DNA from: Benzoatithermus flavus
GTDB taxonomy: Bacteria > Pseudomonadota > Alphaproteobacteria > Geminicoccales > Geminicoccaceae
Direction of reading: 5' to 3'
Assembly (NCBI RefSeq): GCF_037908215.1
Contig: NZ_JBBLZC010000004.1
Location: 62,001 to 126,000 of the forward strand
Length of the DNA stretch: 64,000 bases
In this document: piece by piece, positions 1-8,488 of the stretch
Layout: every line of letters begins with the position of its first letter
How positions within the stretch are numbered: the stretch's first letter is position 1
Position numbers and translations under genes: made by a program
The notes under the pieces: model-generated
Told to the model about the DNA's origin: nothing
Databases searched by the model: none
Seen by the model: only the letters and a program-made list of their open reading frames with translations

Positions 1-563
1 TCCTCGGCGCGTGCCGGGGCACCGTCGCCGAACAGGAGCGGCAGGTGACGGAACCTGCCCGCGTTCTTGATGCGCACGACCTCACCCGCGTCGCTCACCA
101 GCACCTGACGGCTTCCGTCGAGCCAGCGCGCGATCGGGCGGTGCTCCTCCAGTCGGATCCAGAGCGTGTCCGGCAAGCGCCGGCCGACGCTGACCGACCG
201 TATCCAGGGCACATTCTCGACACGTTCTTTGAGCTCACCCAGATCAACCTGCAGTATAGGCTTTCCATAGTAAGGCTCAAGCGCCTTCTGTAGAATCTGC
301 TCGTCCGCGAGCACCCGGCCCTCGCTGTAGACGCGGGTGACGACGAAGCCGGCACCGGCCGAGGCCTCCAAGAGCTGCCGGCTCATGCTCGCGGTGAAGC
401 GCGCCATGGCGGGCGAGCGCCAGAGCGCTTCGGCGGCATAGCCTGCGAGACCGAGACCGACCACCGCGAGCACGGCCGAGCGCGCCCGCGTCGCCCAACG
501 CCGCGGCGGCGGCCGCCGCAGGCTGGCCCGCGTCCGACGAGCGAGACGGTTCACGTGTCGCAT
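1..563 (-). CDS. ftsQ: Cell division protein FtsQ (3' part cut by window edge)
   Basis: FtsQ is a bitopic inner-membrane protein of the divisome; it links FtsA/FtsK to FtsL/FtsB and controls septal peptidoglycan synthesis. About 187 residues are visible. They show an Arg-rich cytoplasmic start, one membrane segment at about residues 27-43 (SAVLAVVGLGLAGYA), then a periplasmic POTRA-type stretch with ILQVDL...VPWIRSVSVGRRLPDTLWIRLEEHRPIARW, the usual FtsQ signature. The ATG lies inside the end of ddlB (13-base overlap), as expected for the last mur/fts genes of a dcw cluster. The start is chosen because the membrane anchor follows directly and the ORF has no better ATG upstream. The C-terminal part lies beyond base 1, where ftsA and ftsZ would be expected. 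Confidence 0.9.
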   Translation of the reverse strand, partial: MRHVNRLARRTRASLRRPPPRRWATRARSAVLAVVGLGLAGYAAEALWRSPAMARFTASMSRQLLEASAGAGFVVTRVYSEGRVLADEQILQKALEPYYGKPILQVDLGELKERVENVPWIRSVSVGRRLPDTLWIRLEEHRPIARWLDGSRQVLVSDAGEVVRIKNAGRFRHLPLLFGDGAPARAE

Positions 564-1462
564 CGCGCCCACCCCAGGAGCTGCTCGACCAGATCGGCGA
601 AGCCGATTCCGCGAAACGCGGCCTGCTCCGGCACCAACGACAAGGGCGTCATGCCGGGTTGGGTGTTGACCTCGAGCAGGTAGAGCCCGTCCTCGCCTCG
701 GTCCGGATCGAAGCGGAAATCGGCCCGGCTGACGCCGCGGCAGCCCAACGCGCGGTGCGCCGCGAGAGCCTGCTCCAGCACGCGCTCGTAGATCGCGGGC
801 GCGAGGGGGGCCGGCACCAGATGCGAGGCGAAGCCCTCGGTGTATTTGGCGCGATAGTCGTAGAAGCCCTGGCTCGGGCGGATCTCGGTCACGGCGAGCG
901 GCTCGTCGCCGAGCACGGCACAAGTCAGCTCGCGCCCCGGAATGTAGCTTTCGACCAGAAGGCGGCAGGTCGGGTCGATGTCGTTGCGGTCCGTGAGCGG
1001 GCGGAGATCGTCGTCGGGGACGATCACGACCCCCACGCTCGAGCCTTCGGCCGCGGGCTTGACCACGAACGGCGGGGCGATCGGCGGCTCCGCCAGGAGC
1101 GCTTCGAGCGTCGTCTCGACCCCTTCCGGGCAGCGCAGCCCGGCGCTCGCGAAGACGCGCTTCGCCATCGGCTTGTCCATGGCGAGCGCCGAGGCCAGCA
1201 CCCCGGAGTGGGTGTAGGGGATCGCCATGAGGTCGAGCAGGCCCTGCACGCGCCCGTCCTCGCCGTAGCGGCCGTGGAGCGCGTTGAACACGACCTCGGG
1301 CCGGACCCGCTGCAGCACCTCTGGCAGATCCGTGCCGACGTCGATCCGGGTCACGGGCCAGCCTCGCTCCTCGAGGGCGCGGGCGCAGGCCTCGCCCGAG
1401 ACCAGCGAGACCTCCCGCTCGGCCGAGCGCCCGCCCATGAGAACGGCCACACGCTTCTTCAT
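551..1462 (-). CDS. ddlB: D-alanine--D-alanine ligase
   Basis: An ATP-grasp ligase that joins two D-alanines in the cytoplasm to give the dipeptide MurF adds to the peptidoglycan precursor. The 303-residue length is normal. The N-terminus MKKRVAVLMGGRSAEREVS is the family signature; HGRYGEDGRVQGLLDLMAIPYTHSG and the C-terminal LLEVNTQPGMT (the metal/ATP-binding Glu and Asn) are also typical. The start codon overlaps the murB stop as ATGA, and the 3' end overlaps ftsQ, so translation is probably coupled on both sides. No key residue appears to be missing. Confidence 0.96.
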   Translation of the reverse strand: MKKRVAVLMGGRSAEREVSLVSGEACARALEERGWPVTRIDVGTDLPEVLQRVRPEVVFNALHGRYGEDGRVQGLLDLMAIPYTHSGVLASALAMDKPMAKRVFASAGLRCPEGVETTLEALLAEPPIAPPFVVKPAAEGSSVGVVIVPDDDLRPLTDRNDIDPTCRLLVESYIPGRELTCAVLGDEPLAVTEIRPSQGFYDYRAKYTEGFASHLVPAPLAPAIYERVLEQALAAHRALGCRGVSRADFRFDPDRGEDGLYLLEVNTQPGMTPLSLVPEQAAFRGIGFADLVEQLLGWARCDT

Positions 1463-2379
1463 GCCGCGAGCTCCATGGCCGTCCTCCTGCCGATCCGGAC
1501 GATCTCCCAGTCGAGCTCGACCCCGCTCGTCTCGCGCACGCGCTGCCGCACGAGCTCGCCCAGAGCCTCGATCTCGGCGGCGCTGGCGCCGCCGGTGTTG
1601 ATCAAGAAGTTGCAGTGCTTCTCGGAGACCATGGCCGCACCCAGACGCAGGCCGCGGCAGCCGGCGGCGTCGATGAGCTGCCACGCCTTGTGGCCGGGCG
1701 GGTTCTTGAAGGTGCTGCCACCGGTCGCGACCCGCAGCGGCTGCGCCGCCTCGCGCTCGGCCTTGATGGCGTCCATACGGGCCGAAATCGCCTCCGGGTC
1801 GCCCGGAACACCCTGGAATGCCGCCCGGACCACGATCCAGTCCGCAGGCAGAGCGCTCCGGCGATAGGCGAAGCCGAGCTCGGCGTTGCTCAGGCGGTGC
1901 AGCGCACCCTTGCGGTCCAGCGCCTCGGCCCAGAGCAGCCGGTCCTTGGTCTCGCCGCCGAAGGCACCGGCGTTCATCCGCACCGCCCCCCCGACGGTGC
2001 CGGGAATGCCGATCAGGAACTCGAGCCCGGCGAGGCCGGCGCGCTGCGCCTCCTGCGCCACCCGCTGATCGAGGGCGCCCGCCCCGGCGAGAATCGTCCC
2101 GCCCCGAGCCTCGACCTTGGCGAGCGGTCCGCCGAAGCGGATCACGACACCTTCGAGGCCGCCGTCGCGCACGAGCAGGTTCGAGGCGACCCCCATCGGC
2201 AGCACCGGCACGTCCTCGGGCAGCGCCTCCAGGAAGGCGGCGAGGTCGTCGGCATCGGCCGGCTGGAACACGAACTCGGCCGATCCGCCGACGCGAAGCC
2301 AGGTCAAGGGCGCGAGCGGCACGTTCCGGCGCAAGGTCCCGCGCAGCGGCGGCAGGGTATCGGCCCAGCTCTTGCTCAT
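1459..2379 (-). CDS. murB: UDP-N-acetylenolpyruvoylglucosamine reductase
   Basis: A cytoplasmic FAD enzyme that reduces UDP-GlcNAc-enolpyruvate to UDP-MurNAc with NADPH, the second committed step of peptidoglycan precursor synthesis. At 306 residues it is of the shorter type (type II-like) with the FAD-binding region LPMGVASNLLVRDGG and the active-site region GIPGTVGGAVRMNAGAFG. GGSTFKNP (Ser proton donor) and HCNFLINTGGA near the end fit the family. Its ATG overlaps the murC stop and its stop overlaps the ddlB ATG, both as ATGA, placing it firmly in the dcw operon. Confidence 0.96.
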   Translation of the reverse strand: MSKSWADTLPPLRGTLRRNVPLAPLTWLRVGGSAEFVFQPADADDLAAFLEALPEDVPVLPMGVASNLLVRDGGLEGVVIRFGGPLAKVEARGGTILAGAGALDQRVAQEAQRAGLAGLEFLIGIPGTVGGAVRMNAGAFGGETKDRLLWAEALDRKGALHRLSNAELGFAYRRSALPADWIVVRAAFQGVPGDPEAISARMDAIKAEREAAQPLRVATGGSTFKNPPGHKAWQLIDAAGCRGLRLGAAMVSEKHCNFLINTGGASAAEIEALGELVRQRVRETSGVELDWEIVRIGRRTAMELAA

Positions 2380-3800
2380 GCCTCGCCCGTCCCCTTCTCC
2401 TGCTCCGCGAGCCGCCCCGGCAGGGCGTGCGCCCATTGCGTGATGCTGCCGGCACCCAGGCAGACGACGAGATCCCCTGGATGAGCGATCTCTGCCACGA
2501 GCGGCACCAGATCGTCGAGGCCGTCGATGGCGCGCACGTCGCGATGGCCGTGGCGGCGGATGCCGTCCACGAGCGCATCGCGGCTCGCTCCCTCGATCGG
2601 CGCCTCGCCCGCAGCGTAGACCGGCGCCACCAGGACCGTGTCGGCATCGTGGAAGCAGGTGCAGAACTCGTCGAACAGGCTCGCGAGGCGGGTGTAGCGG
2701 TGCGGCTGGACCACGGCGATCACGCGGCCCTTGGTGCGCGCACGCGCGGTGCGTAAGACCGCCTTGATCTCGACCGGATGATGGCCGTAATCGTCGATGA
2801 TGGCGACACCGTCGACCGTACCCGTGCGGGTGAAGCGGCGCTTGACACCCTCGAGGCCGGAAAGGGCCTGGCGCACCACCTCGTCCGGGATGCCGAGCTC
2901 GCGCGCCACGACGATGACGGCGAGCGCGTTCGAGACGTTGTGCAGGCCCGGCAGCGACAGGCGCACGCGCTCGAGCCGCCGCTCGCCCTCGCCGTTCTTG
3001 GCGCGGATGACGACGTCGAACACCTCGCCGTCGGCCTCGGCGACCGGCGGCAGGGCGCGCACGTCGGCCTGCGGGCTGAAGCCGTAGGTGACGACGCGCC
3101 GGTCGGTGATCCTGCCATAGAGAGCCTGGACCTCCGGGTGGTCGATGCAGAGTGCGGCGAACCCATAGAACGGCACGTGCTCGACGAAGGTGCGGAACGC
3201 CTCGCGCACGGCGTCGAAGCTGCCGTAATGCTCCATGTGCTCGGGGTCGATGTTGGTGACGACCGCGATCGTGGCCGGCAGCCGCAGGAAACTGCCGTCG
3301 CTCTCGTCGGCCTCGACCACGATCCACTCGCCCTGGCCGAGCCGGGCGTTGGTGCCGTAGGCGTTGATGATGCCGCCGTTGACCACGGTGGGATCGAGCC
3401 CGGCGGCCTCGAAGAGAGCGGCCATCATCGCCGTGGTCGTGGTCTTGCCGTGGGTGCCGGCGACCGCGACGGCGCGCTTGAGCCGCATCAGCTCGGCCAG
3501 CATGTCGGCACGGCGCACGACCGGCAGGCGTTTGCTGCGTGCCGCCACCAGCTCGGGATTGTCGGGCCGGATCGCCGAGGAGACGACCAGCACGCGCGCC
3601 CTGCCGAGATTGGCGGCGTCGTGCCCGATCGCCACCGGCACGCCGAGCTTCCTCAGGCGCTGGACGTTGGCGTTGTCGGCCACGTCCGAGCCCTGCACGC
3701 TGTAGCCGAGATTCTTCAGGATCTCGGCGATTCCGCTCATCCCGATCCCGCCGATCCCGACGAAGTGGATCGGACCTGCGTTCATGGGCACCATCGTCAT
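2376..3800 (-). CDS. murC: UDP-N-acetylmuramate--L-alanine ligase
   Basis: Adds L-alanine to UDP-MurNAc using ATP in the cytoplasm, the first of the four Mur amino-acid ligase steps. The 474 residues show the N-terminal Rossmann-like UDP-binding stretch IHFVGIGGIGMSGIAEIL, the P-loop GTHGKTTTTAMM around residue 110, EADESDGSFL, and the C-terminal DDYGHHPVEIKA motif. The first ATG overlaps the murG stop as ATGA and is therefore preferred; an ATG five codons later (MNAGPIHF) would also give a normal N-terminus. It sits between murG and murB as in most proteobacterial dcw clusters. Confidence 0.97.
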   Translation of the reverse strand: MTMVPMNAGPIHFVGIGGIGMSGIAEILKNLGYSVQGSDVADNANVQRLRKLGVPVAIGHDAANLGRARVLVVSSAIRPDNPELVAARSKRLPVVRRADMLAELMRLKRAVAVAGTHGKTTTTAMMAALFEAAGLDPTVVNGGIINAYGTNARLGQGEWIVVEADESDGSFLRLPATIAVVTNIDPEHMEHYGSFDAVREAFRTFVEHVPFYGFAALCIDHPEVQALYGRITDRRVVTYGFSPQADVRALPPVAEADGEVFDVVIRAKNGEGERRLERVRLSLPGLHNVSNALAVIVVARELGIPDEVVRQALSGLEGVKRRFTRTGTVDGVAIIDDYGHHPVEIKAVLRTARARTKGRVIAVVQPHRYTRLASLFDEFCTCFHDADTVLVAPVYAAGEAPIEGASRDALVDGIRRHGHRDVRAIDGLDDLVPLVAEIAHPGDLVVCLGAGSITQWAHALPGRLAEQEKGTGEA

Positions 3801-4879
3801 GGGCGGGCCTCCGCGGCGAGCGCCAGCACGGCATCGGCCAGCCGCTCGGCGGCATCGGGCCGGGCGAGGCGGTGCGCCGCTCTCGCCATGGCCTCGAGCC
3901 TGTCGGGATCGTGCATCAGGCGCTCCAGCTCGGCCGCGAGGCGCTCGGGCGTGAGCGCTGGCTGCGGCAGGAGGACGGCGGCACCGGCGGCATCGAGGGC
4001 GCGGGCATTGGCGGTCTGGTGGTCATCGGCGGCATGCGGATAGGGAACGAGCAGCGATGGGCGGGCGAGGGCCAGAAGCTCGGCGATGGTGGAAGCGCCC
4101 GAGCGCGCGATCACGAGATCGGCCGCCGCCATCCGGGCCGGCACGTCCGAGAAGAAGCTCGCGAGCTCGACGTCGAGGCCGAGGCCGGCATAGGCCTCGC
4201 GCACGCGTGCGAGATCCTCGGGCCGGCATTGCTGGGCGAGGTCGAGCCGTGCCCGCAGCTCGGGCGCAAGCCGGGCGAGGGCAGCCGGGACGACGTCGCT
4301 GAAGACGCGGGCCCCCTGGCTGCCGCCCAGGACCAGCACGCGGAACCGGTTGTCGCTGCGGGCCGGAGCCGCGGCTGCCGTGAAGCCCGGCCGGGTCGGG
4401 TTGCCGGTGACGATCCGGCGCAGGTCCGCACGCGCCGGCACCTCGCTCGTCGCCTCGAAGCTCAGCGCCACCTCGCGCGCGAAGCTGGCGATCAGCCGGT
4501 TGGCGCGGCCGAACACGGCGTTCTGCTCGTGGATCAGCACCGGCACGCCTCGCGCTGCGGCCGCGAGCGCCGCGGGCACGCAAGCGTAGCCGCCGAAGGC
4601 CGCAGCCGCCACCGGCCGCTTGCGGCGGAGGACGCCCAGGCTCTCCACGAAGCCGCGGGCGAGCCGGACGAGACCCTGCACCTTCGCGGCGGCGCTGCCC
4701 GACGGGCTGCCGGCGGTCACGACCGTGCAGGGCAGGTCCCCGCCGACATAGCGCGCACCGCGCTGGTCGGTGATCAGGGTCACGGCCTGCCCCCGCCCGG
4801 CCAGCGCCTGCCCCAGCGCCAGGGCAGGGAACATGTGCCCGCCGGTGCCGCCGGCCGCGATCAGGATCGGCCCCGTCAC
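3797..4879 (-). CDS. murG: UDP-GlcNAc:lipid I N-acetylglucosamine transferase
   Basis: A peripheral inner-membrane GT-B glycosyltransferase that turns lipid I into lipid II by adding GlcNAc. The 360 residues contain GGTGGHMFPALAL at the N-terminus (UDP-GlcNAc/membrane loop), HEQNAVFGRANR, VLGGSQGA, and RSGASTIAELLALARPSLLVPYP near residue 265-285, all diagnostic. The start is a GTG whose last three bases form part of the ftsW stop (GTGA overlap); there is no in-frame ATG nearby that would keep the glycine-rich loop. The overlap with ftsW suggests coupled production of a flippase/polymerase and the last lipid II enzyme. Confidence 0.95.
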   Translation of the reverse strand: MTGPILIAAGGTGGHMFPALALGQALAGRGQAVTLITDQRGARYVGGDLPCTVVTAGSPSGSAAAKVQGLVRLARGFVESLGVLRRKRPVAAAAFGGYACVPAALAAAARGVPVLIHEQNAVFGRANRLIASFAREVALSFEATSEVPARADLRRIVTGNPTRPGFTAAAAPARSDNRFRVLVLGGSQGARVFSDVVPAALARLAPELRARLDLAQQCRPEDLARVREAYAGLGLDVELASFFSDVPARMAAADLVIARSGASTIAELLALARPSLLVPYPHAADDHQTANARALDAAGAAVLLPQPALTPERLAAELERLMHDPDRLEAMARAAHRLARPDAAERLADAVLALAAEARP

Positions 4880-6006
4880 CGCAGGAGCTCCGGGCGGAGC
4901 GGCAGCTCCAGCCTGGCGCCGCGGCGGGTGAGTGCGAGCAGCATGCCCATGCCGATGGCGAGCGCCAGGAGCGAGGAGCCGCCATAGCTGATGAAGGGGA
5001 GCGTCATGCCCTTGGTCGGCATCAGGTTGAGATTCACCGCCATGTTGATGAGCGCCTGCAGGCCGAACTGGGCGACGAGGCCCACGGCGGCGAGCTGGAT
5101 GAAACGGTCGGTCGTCTCGTGCACGCGCCACAGCCCGCGCAGGATCAGCGAAGCGAACACCACCACCAGGAACAGGCAGGCGATGATGCCGAACTCTTCC
5201 GCCGTGGCAGCGAAAATGAAGTCGGCATGCGCATCCGGGAGATGCCATTTCTGCACGCCTTCGCCGGGGCCGCGGCCGAACAGGCCGCCGGCCGCCACCG
5301 CGCGCAGCGCCCGCTCGATCTGATAGCCCAGAGAATCCGGATCGAGGAAGCCGTTCACGCGCTCGGTGAAATGCGGCAGCCAGAGATAGGCCTGCCAGGC
5401 GCCGAACACCACCGCCCCGATCAGCGCCAGCACCCAGATCCAGGCGATGCCGGCGACGAAGAGCTGGGCGCAGTAGACGAGGCTGATCACGGCGGCCATG
5501 CCGATGTCGGGCTGCTTCGCGAGCACGGCCAGCACCGGCAGGACCAGAAGCGCGGTCGTCGGCATCGCTTTCGCGCGCTCGCGGCGCGAGAGCAGGTAGG
5601 CCGTGACCACGATCAGCGCCGGCTTCACGAACTCGCTCGGCTGCAGCGGCATGCCGAAGAGCACGAGCCAGCGATGTGCCCCCTTCACCTCGGGTGCGAA
5701 CAGGAGAGTGAGGACGAGGAGGAAGCCGAAAAGCCCCAGCATGCCGACCGCGAGCCGCAGCACGCCCAGCGGTGCCAGCAGCGACACGACCACGAGCATG
5801 CAGCTCGCCGGCAACAGGAAAAAGAGATGCTTGACGACGAAGTGCATCTCCGCGCCGTAGACCCGCTCGCCGACCGCAGGGCTCGCCGCGAAGATCAGGA
5901 TCGTGCCGACCACGGCGAGCAGCGCCACGCCGCCCAGCATGAAGCGGTCGACCGTCCACCACCAGTTGCCGACGAGCGTGCGATCGGTGCGCGGGACATA
6001 GATCAT
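4876..6006 (-). CDS. ftsW: Septal peptidoglycan polymerase FtsW (SEDS family)
   Basis: A SEDS-family integral membrane glycosyltransferase that polymerises lipid II at the division site with its partner FtsI. The 376 residues are strongly hydrophobic with about ten membrane segments. Family marks are KGAHRWLVLFGMPLQPSEFVKPALI, a large periplasmic loop with GRGPGEGVQKWHLPDAHADFIFAATAEEFG (including the catalytic-site Asp region), and NMAVNLNLMPTKGMTLPFISYGGSS at the end. The ATG overlaps the murD stop as ATGA. The position between murD and murG identifies it as FtsW rather than the elongation paralog RodA. Confidence 0.96.
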   Translation of the reverse strand: MIYVPRTDRTLVGNWWWTVDRFMLGGVALLAVVGTILIFAASPAVGERVYGAEMHFVVKHLFFLLPASCMLVVVSLLAPLGVLRLAVGMLGLFGFLLVLTLLFAPEVKGAHRWLVLFGMPLQPSEFVKPALIVVTAYLLSRRERAKAMPTTALLVLPVLAVLAKQPDIGMAAVISLVYCAQLFVAGIAWIWVLALIGAVVFGAWQAYLWLPHFTERVNGFLDPDSLGYQIERALRAVAAGGLFGRGPGEGVQKWHLPDAHADFIFAATAEEFGIIACLFLVVVFASLILRGLWRVHETTDRFIQLAAVGLVAQFGLQALINMAVNLNLMPTKGMTLPFISYGGSSLLALAIGMGMLLALTRRGARLELPLRPELLR

Positions 6007-7376
6007 CCGGCTCCTCCTTCCCCGGCTTCGGCGACCGCGAGCTCCCGGAACACGTCGCCCCGATGCTCGAAGCTCCGGAACTGATCGAACGAGGCGCAGG
6101 CCGGGGCGAGCAGCACCACGGCTTCCGGCCCGCCGGCCGCGCGCGCGGCCCGGCTCGCCGCCTTCACGGCCGCTTCCAGCGTCCCGACCTGATGCATTGG
6201 TGCCAGATCGCCGAGATCCGCCGCGATCTCGGCCGCGGCCGTGCCGATCAGATAGCCGGCACGCACCGCCCCCATGAACGGCCGGAGGCTCCTGAACCCG
6301 CCGGGCTTGGGTTTGCCGCCGGCGATCCAGAAGATGTTCGCGAAGCTGCTCAAGGATTTCGCGGCCGAATCCGGGTTGGTCGCCTTGCTGTCGTTGACCC
6401 AGAGCACGGTTCCGGCACGGGCGACCTCCTCCATCCGGTGCGGCAGGCTGCGAAAGCTCGCAAGGCCCAAGATCGCCTGCTCGGGCGAGAGGCCGAGTGC
6501 TCGCACGGCGGCATAGGCCGTCGCGATGTTCTGCCAGTTGTGCCGGCCGCGCAGATTATCGAGCGCCCCGAGGTCGAGTGCCTCGATGGGCGCACCGTCG
6601 ATCGCGTCGATCAGCCGGCCGTCCGCGACCTCGACCTCACCCGGCACGGCCGCATCGAGCGACACGCCGATCACGCGCCGCCCCTCCCGCTTCAGCCCGT
6701 AGGCCACCTCGCGGCTGGGCGCGTCGTCGAGCCCGACCACGGCGACGTCGCCCGTACCCTGGTTGCGGAAGATCCGCCTCTTCGCCGCGACATAGCCTTC
6801 GAGATCGCCGTGCCGGTCGAGATGGTCGGAGGTGAGGTTGAGCCAGACGGCGACCCTGCAGCGCAGGCGCTCGCAGAGATCGAGCTGGAAGGAGGAGAGC
6901 TCCAGCACGAACACCCGGCCTTCCGGGCCCGGCTCCAGCTCGAACACCGGCCGGCCGATATTGCCGCCCAGCGCCGCATCGACCCCGGCTTTGACCAGAA
7001 GATGGTGGACGAGCGCCGTCGTCGTCGATTTGCCGTTGGTGCCGGTGATGCCGACGATCGGGCGGCGCTCGCCCAGGATCTCGGCGAACAGATCGACGTC
7101 ACCGCGGATCGGCACCCCGGCGATGCGCGCGGCCGCGATCACCGGATGGGGTGCGGGGTGGGTGAGCGGCACGCCGGGGCTCGGCACGAGCAGCGCCAGA
7201 TCCGACACATCCGCGATGCTGCCGGCCCGGTAGCCGGCTCCGGCCAGCACCTCGGGCCTGTCGTCGAAGGCCAGCACCTCGGCCCCGGCCGCGGCGAACG
7301 CCCTAGCCGCGGCGAGGCCGCTCCGTGCCAGGCCGAGAATACCGATCTTTCGCCCCTCGTAGCGCTCGAGGACCAT
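6003..7376 (-). CDS. murD: UDP-N-acetylmuramoyl-L-alanine--D-glutamate ligase
   Basis: A cytoplasmic ATP-dependent Mur ligase that adds D-glutamate to UDP-MurNAc-L-Ala. The 457 residues have the N-terminal nucleotide-sugar fold (KIGILGLARSGLAAARAF), the P-loop GITGTNGKSTTTALVHHL near residue 112, the conserved LELSSFQLD, and the C-terminal WVNDSKATNPDSA and LLAPACASFDQFRSFEHRG motifs. All catalytic motifs seen in MurD are intact. It follows mraY after a 10-base gap and overlaps ftsW by four bases. Confidence 0.97.
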   Translation of the reverse strand: MVLERYEGRKIGILGLARSGLAAARAFAAAGAEVLAFDDRPEVLAGAGYRAGSIADVSDLALLVPSPGVPLTHPAPHPVIAAARIAGVPIRGDVDLFAEILGERRPIVGITGTNGKSTTTALVHHLLVKAGVDAALGGNIGRPVFELEPGPEGRVFVLELSSFQLDLCERLRCRVAVWLNLTSDHLDRHGDLEGYVAAKRRIFRNQGTGDVAVVGLDDAPSREVAYGLKREGRRVIGVSLDAAVPGEVEVADGRLIDAIDGAPIEALDLGALDNLRGRHNWQNIATAYAAVRALGLSPEQAILGLASFRSLPHRMEEVARAGTVLWVNDSKATNPDSAAKSLSSFANIFWIAGGKPKPGGFRSLRPFMGAVRAGYLIGTAAAEIAADLGDLAPMHQVGTLEAAVKAASRAARAAGGPEAVVLLAPACASFDQFRSFEHRGDVFRELAVAEAGEGGAG

Positions 7377-7386
7377 CGTTCCGCCC

Positions 7387-8475
7387 TCAGCGCAGCTTCA
7401 AAGTGGAAAGACCGATCAACGCCAGAATCATGGCGATGATCCAGAACCGGATGACGATGGTGGGCTCCTGCCAGCCCTTCTTCTCGAAGTGGTGGTGGAG
7501 CGGCGCCATGCGGAAGACGCGCTTGCCGGTGAGCTTGAAGGAGGCGACCTGCACGATCACCGAGACCGCCTCCAGCACGAACAGCCCGCCGATGATGGCG
7601 AGCACCAGCTCGTGCTTGGTCGCGACCGCGACCGCCCCCAGAGCCCCGCCGATCGAGAGCGAGCCCGTGTCGCCCATGAACACCATGGCCGGGGGCGCGT
7701 TGAACCACAAGAAACCCAAGGAGGCGCCGACGACCGCCCCGCCGAAGACGGCGAGCTCGCCCGTGCCCGGCACGTGCGGGATGCCGAGATAGTTCGCGAA
7801 GATCGCGTTGCCCGCGAGATAGGCGATGAAGGCGAAGCAGGCGGCCGCGATCATCACCGGGACGATGGCGAGCCCGTCGAGCCCGTCGGTCAGGTTGACC
7901 GCGTTCGAGGAGCCCATCATCACGAGCGCTCCGAACAGCGGGAAGGTGAAGCCCAAGGGGATCAGGATGTCCTTGAAGAACGGTACCGCCACGCTGGTCG
8001 CGAGCTGCGGCGTGGTGAGCCGCATCAGCACGACGGCGGCGACCACGCCGATCATGCCCTGGCCCAGGAGCTTGAGCCGGCCGGGCAGGCCGCCGCTCGA
8101 ACGCTTGGTGAGCTTCAGATAATCGTCGGCGAACCCGATCAGGCCGTAGCCCAGGGTCACGATCAGGACCACCCAGACATAGCCGTTGGTGAGATCGGCC
8201 CAGAGCAGGGTCGCGGAAGCGAGCGCCAGGAGGATCAGCACGCCGCCCATGGTGGGCGTGCCCTTCTTCGTGAGGAGATGGCTCTCCGGCCCGTCGAGGC
8301 GGATCGGCTGTCCTTCGCGCTGCTTTTTCTTCAGCCAGCGGATCAGACCCGGACCGAGCCAGAAGCTGACCAGGAGCGCGGTCATGATCGCCCCGCCGGT
8401 CCGGAAGGTGATGTAGCGGAAGACGTTGAAGACGCTGATGTGCTCCGCGAGCGGAAACAGCAGGTGATAGAGCAT
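7387..8475 (-). CDS. mraY: Phospho-N-acetylmuramoyl-pentapeptide transferase (lipid I synthase)
   Basis: An integral membrane enzyme that transfers phospho-MurNAc-pentapeptide from UDP to undecaprenyl phosphate to make lipid I. The 362-residue product has about ten membrane segments and the catalytic aspartate motifs FADDYLKLT and NAVNLTDGLDGLA, plus the C-terminal MAPLHHHFEKKGWQEPTIVIRFWI stretch typical of the family. The ORF stays open for 30 codons upstream, but MLYHLLFPLAEHISVFNVFRYITFR is the standard MraY beginning, so that ATG is used. The gene is 13 bases downstream of murF. Confidence 0.97.
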   Translation of the reverse strand: MLYHLLFPLAEHISVFNVFRYITFRTGGAIMTALLVSFWLGPGLIRWLKKKQREGQPIRLDGPESHLLTKKGTPTMGGVLILLALASATLLWADLTNGYVWVVLIVTLGYGLIGFADDYLKLTKRSSGGLPGRLKLLGQGMIGVVAAVVLMRLTTPQLATSVAVPFFKDILIPLGFTFPLFGALVMMGSSNAVNLTDGLDGLAIVPVMIAAACFAFIAYLAGNAIFANYLGIPHVPGTGELAVFGGAVVGASLGFLWFNAPPAMVFMGDTGSLSIGGALGAVAVATKHELVLAIIGGLFVLEAVSVIVQVASFKLTGKRVFRMAPLHHHFEKKGWQEPTIVIRFWIIAMILALIGLSTLKLR

Positions 8476-8488
8476 CGAGATCCGTTCC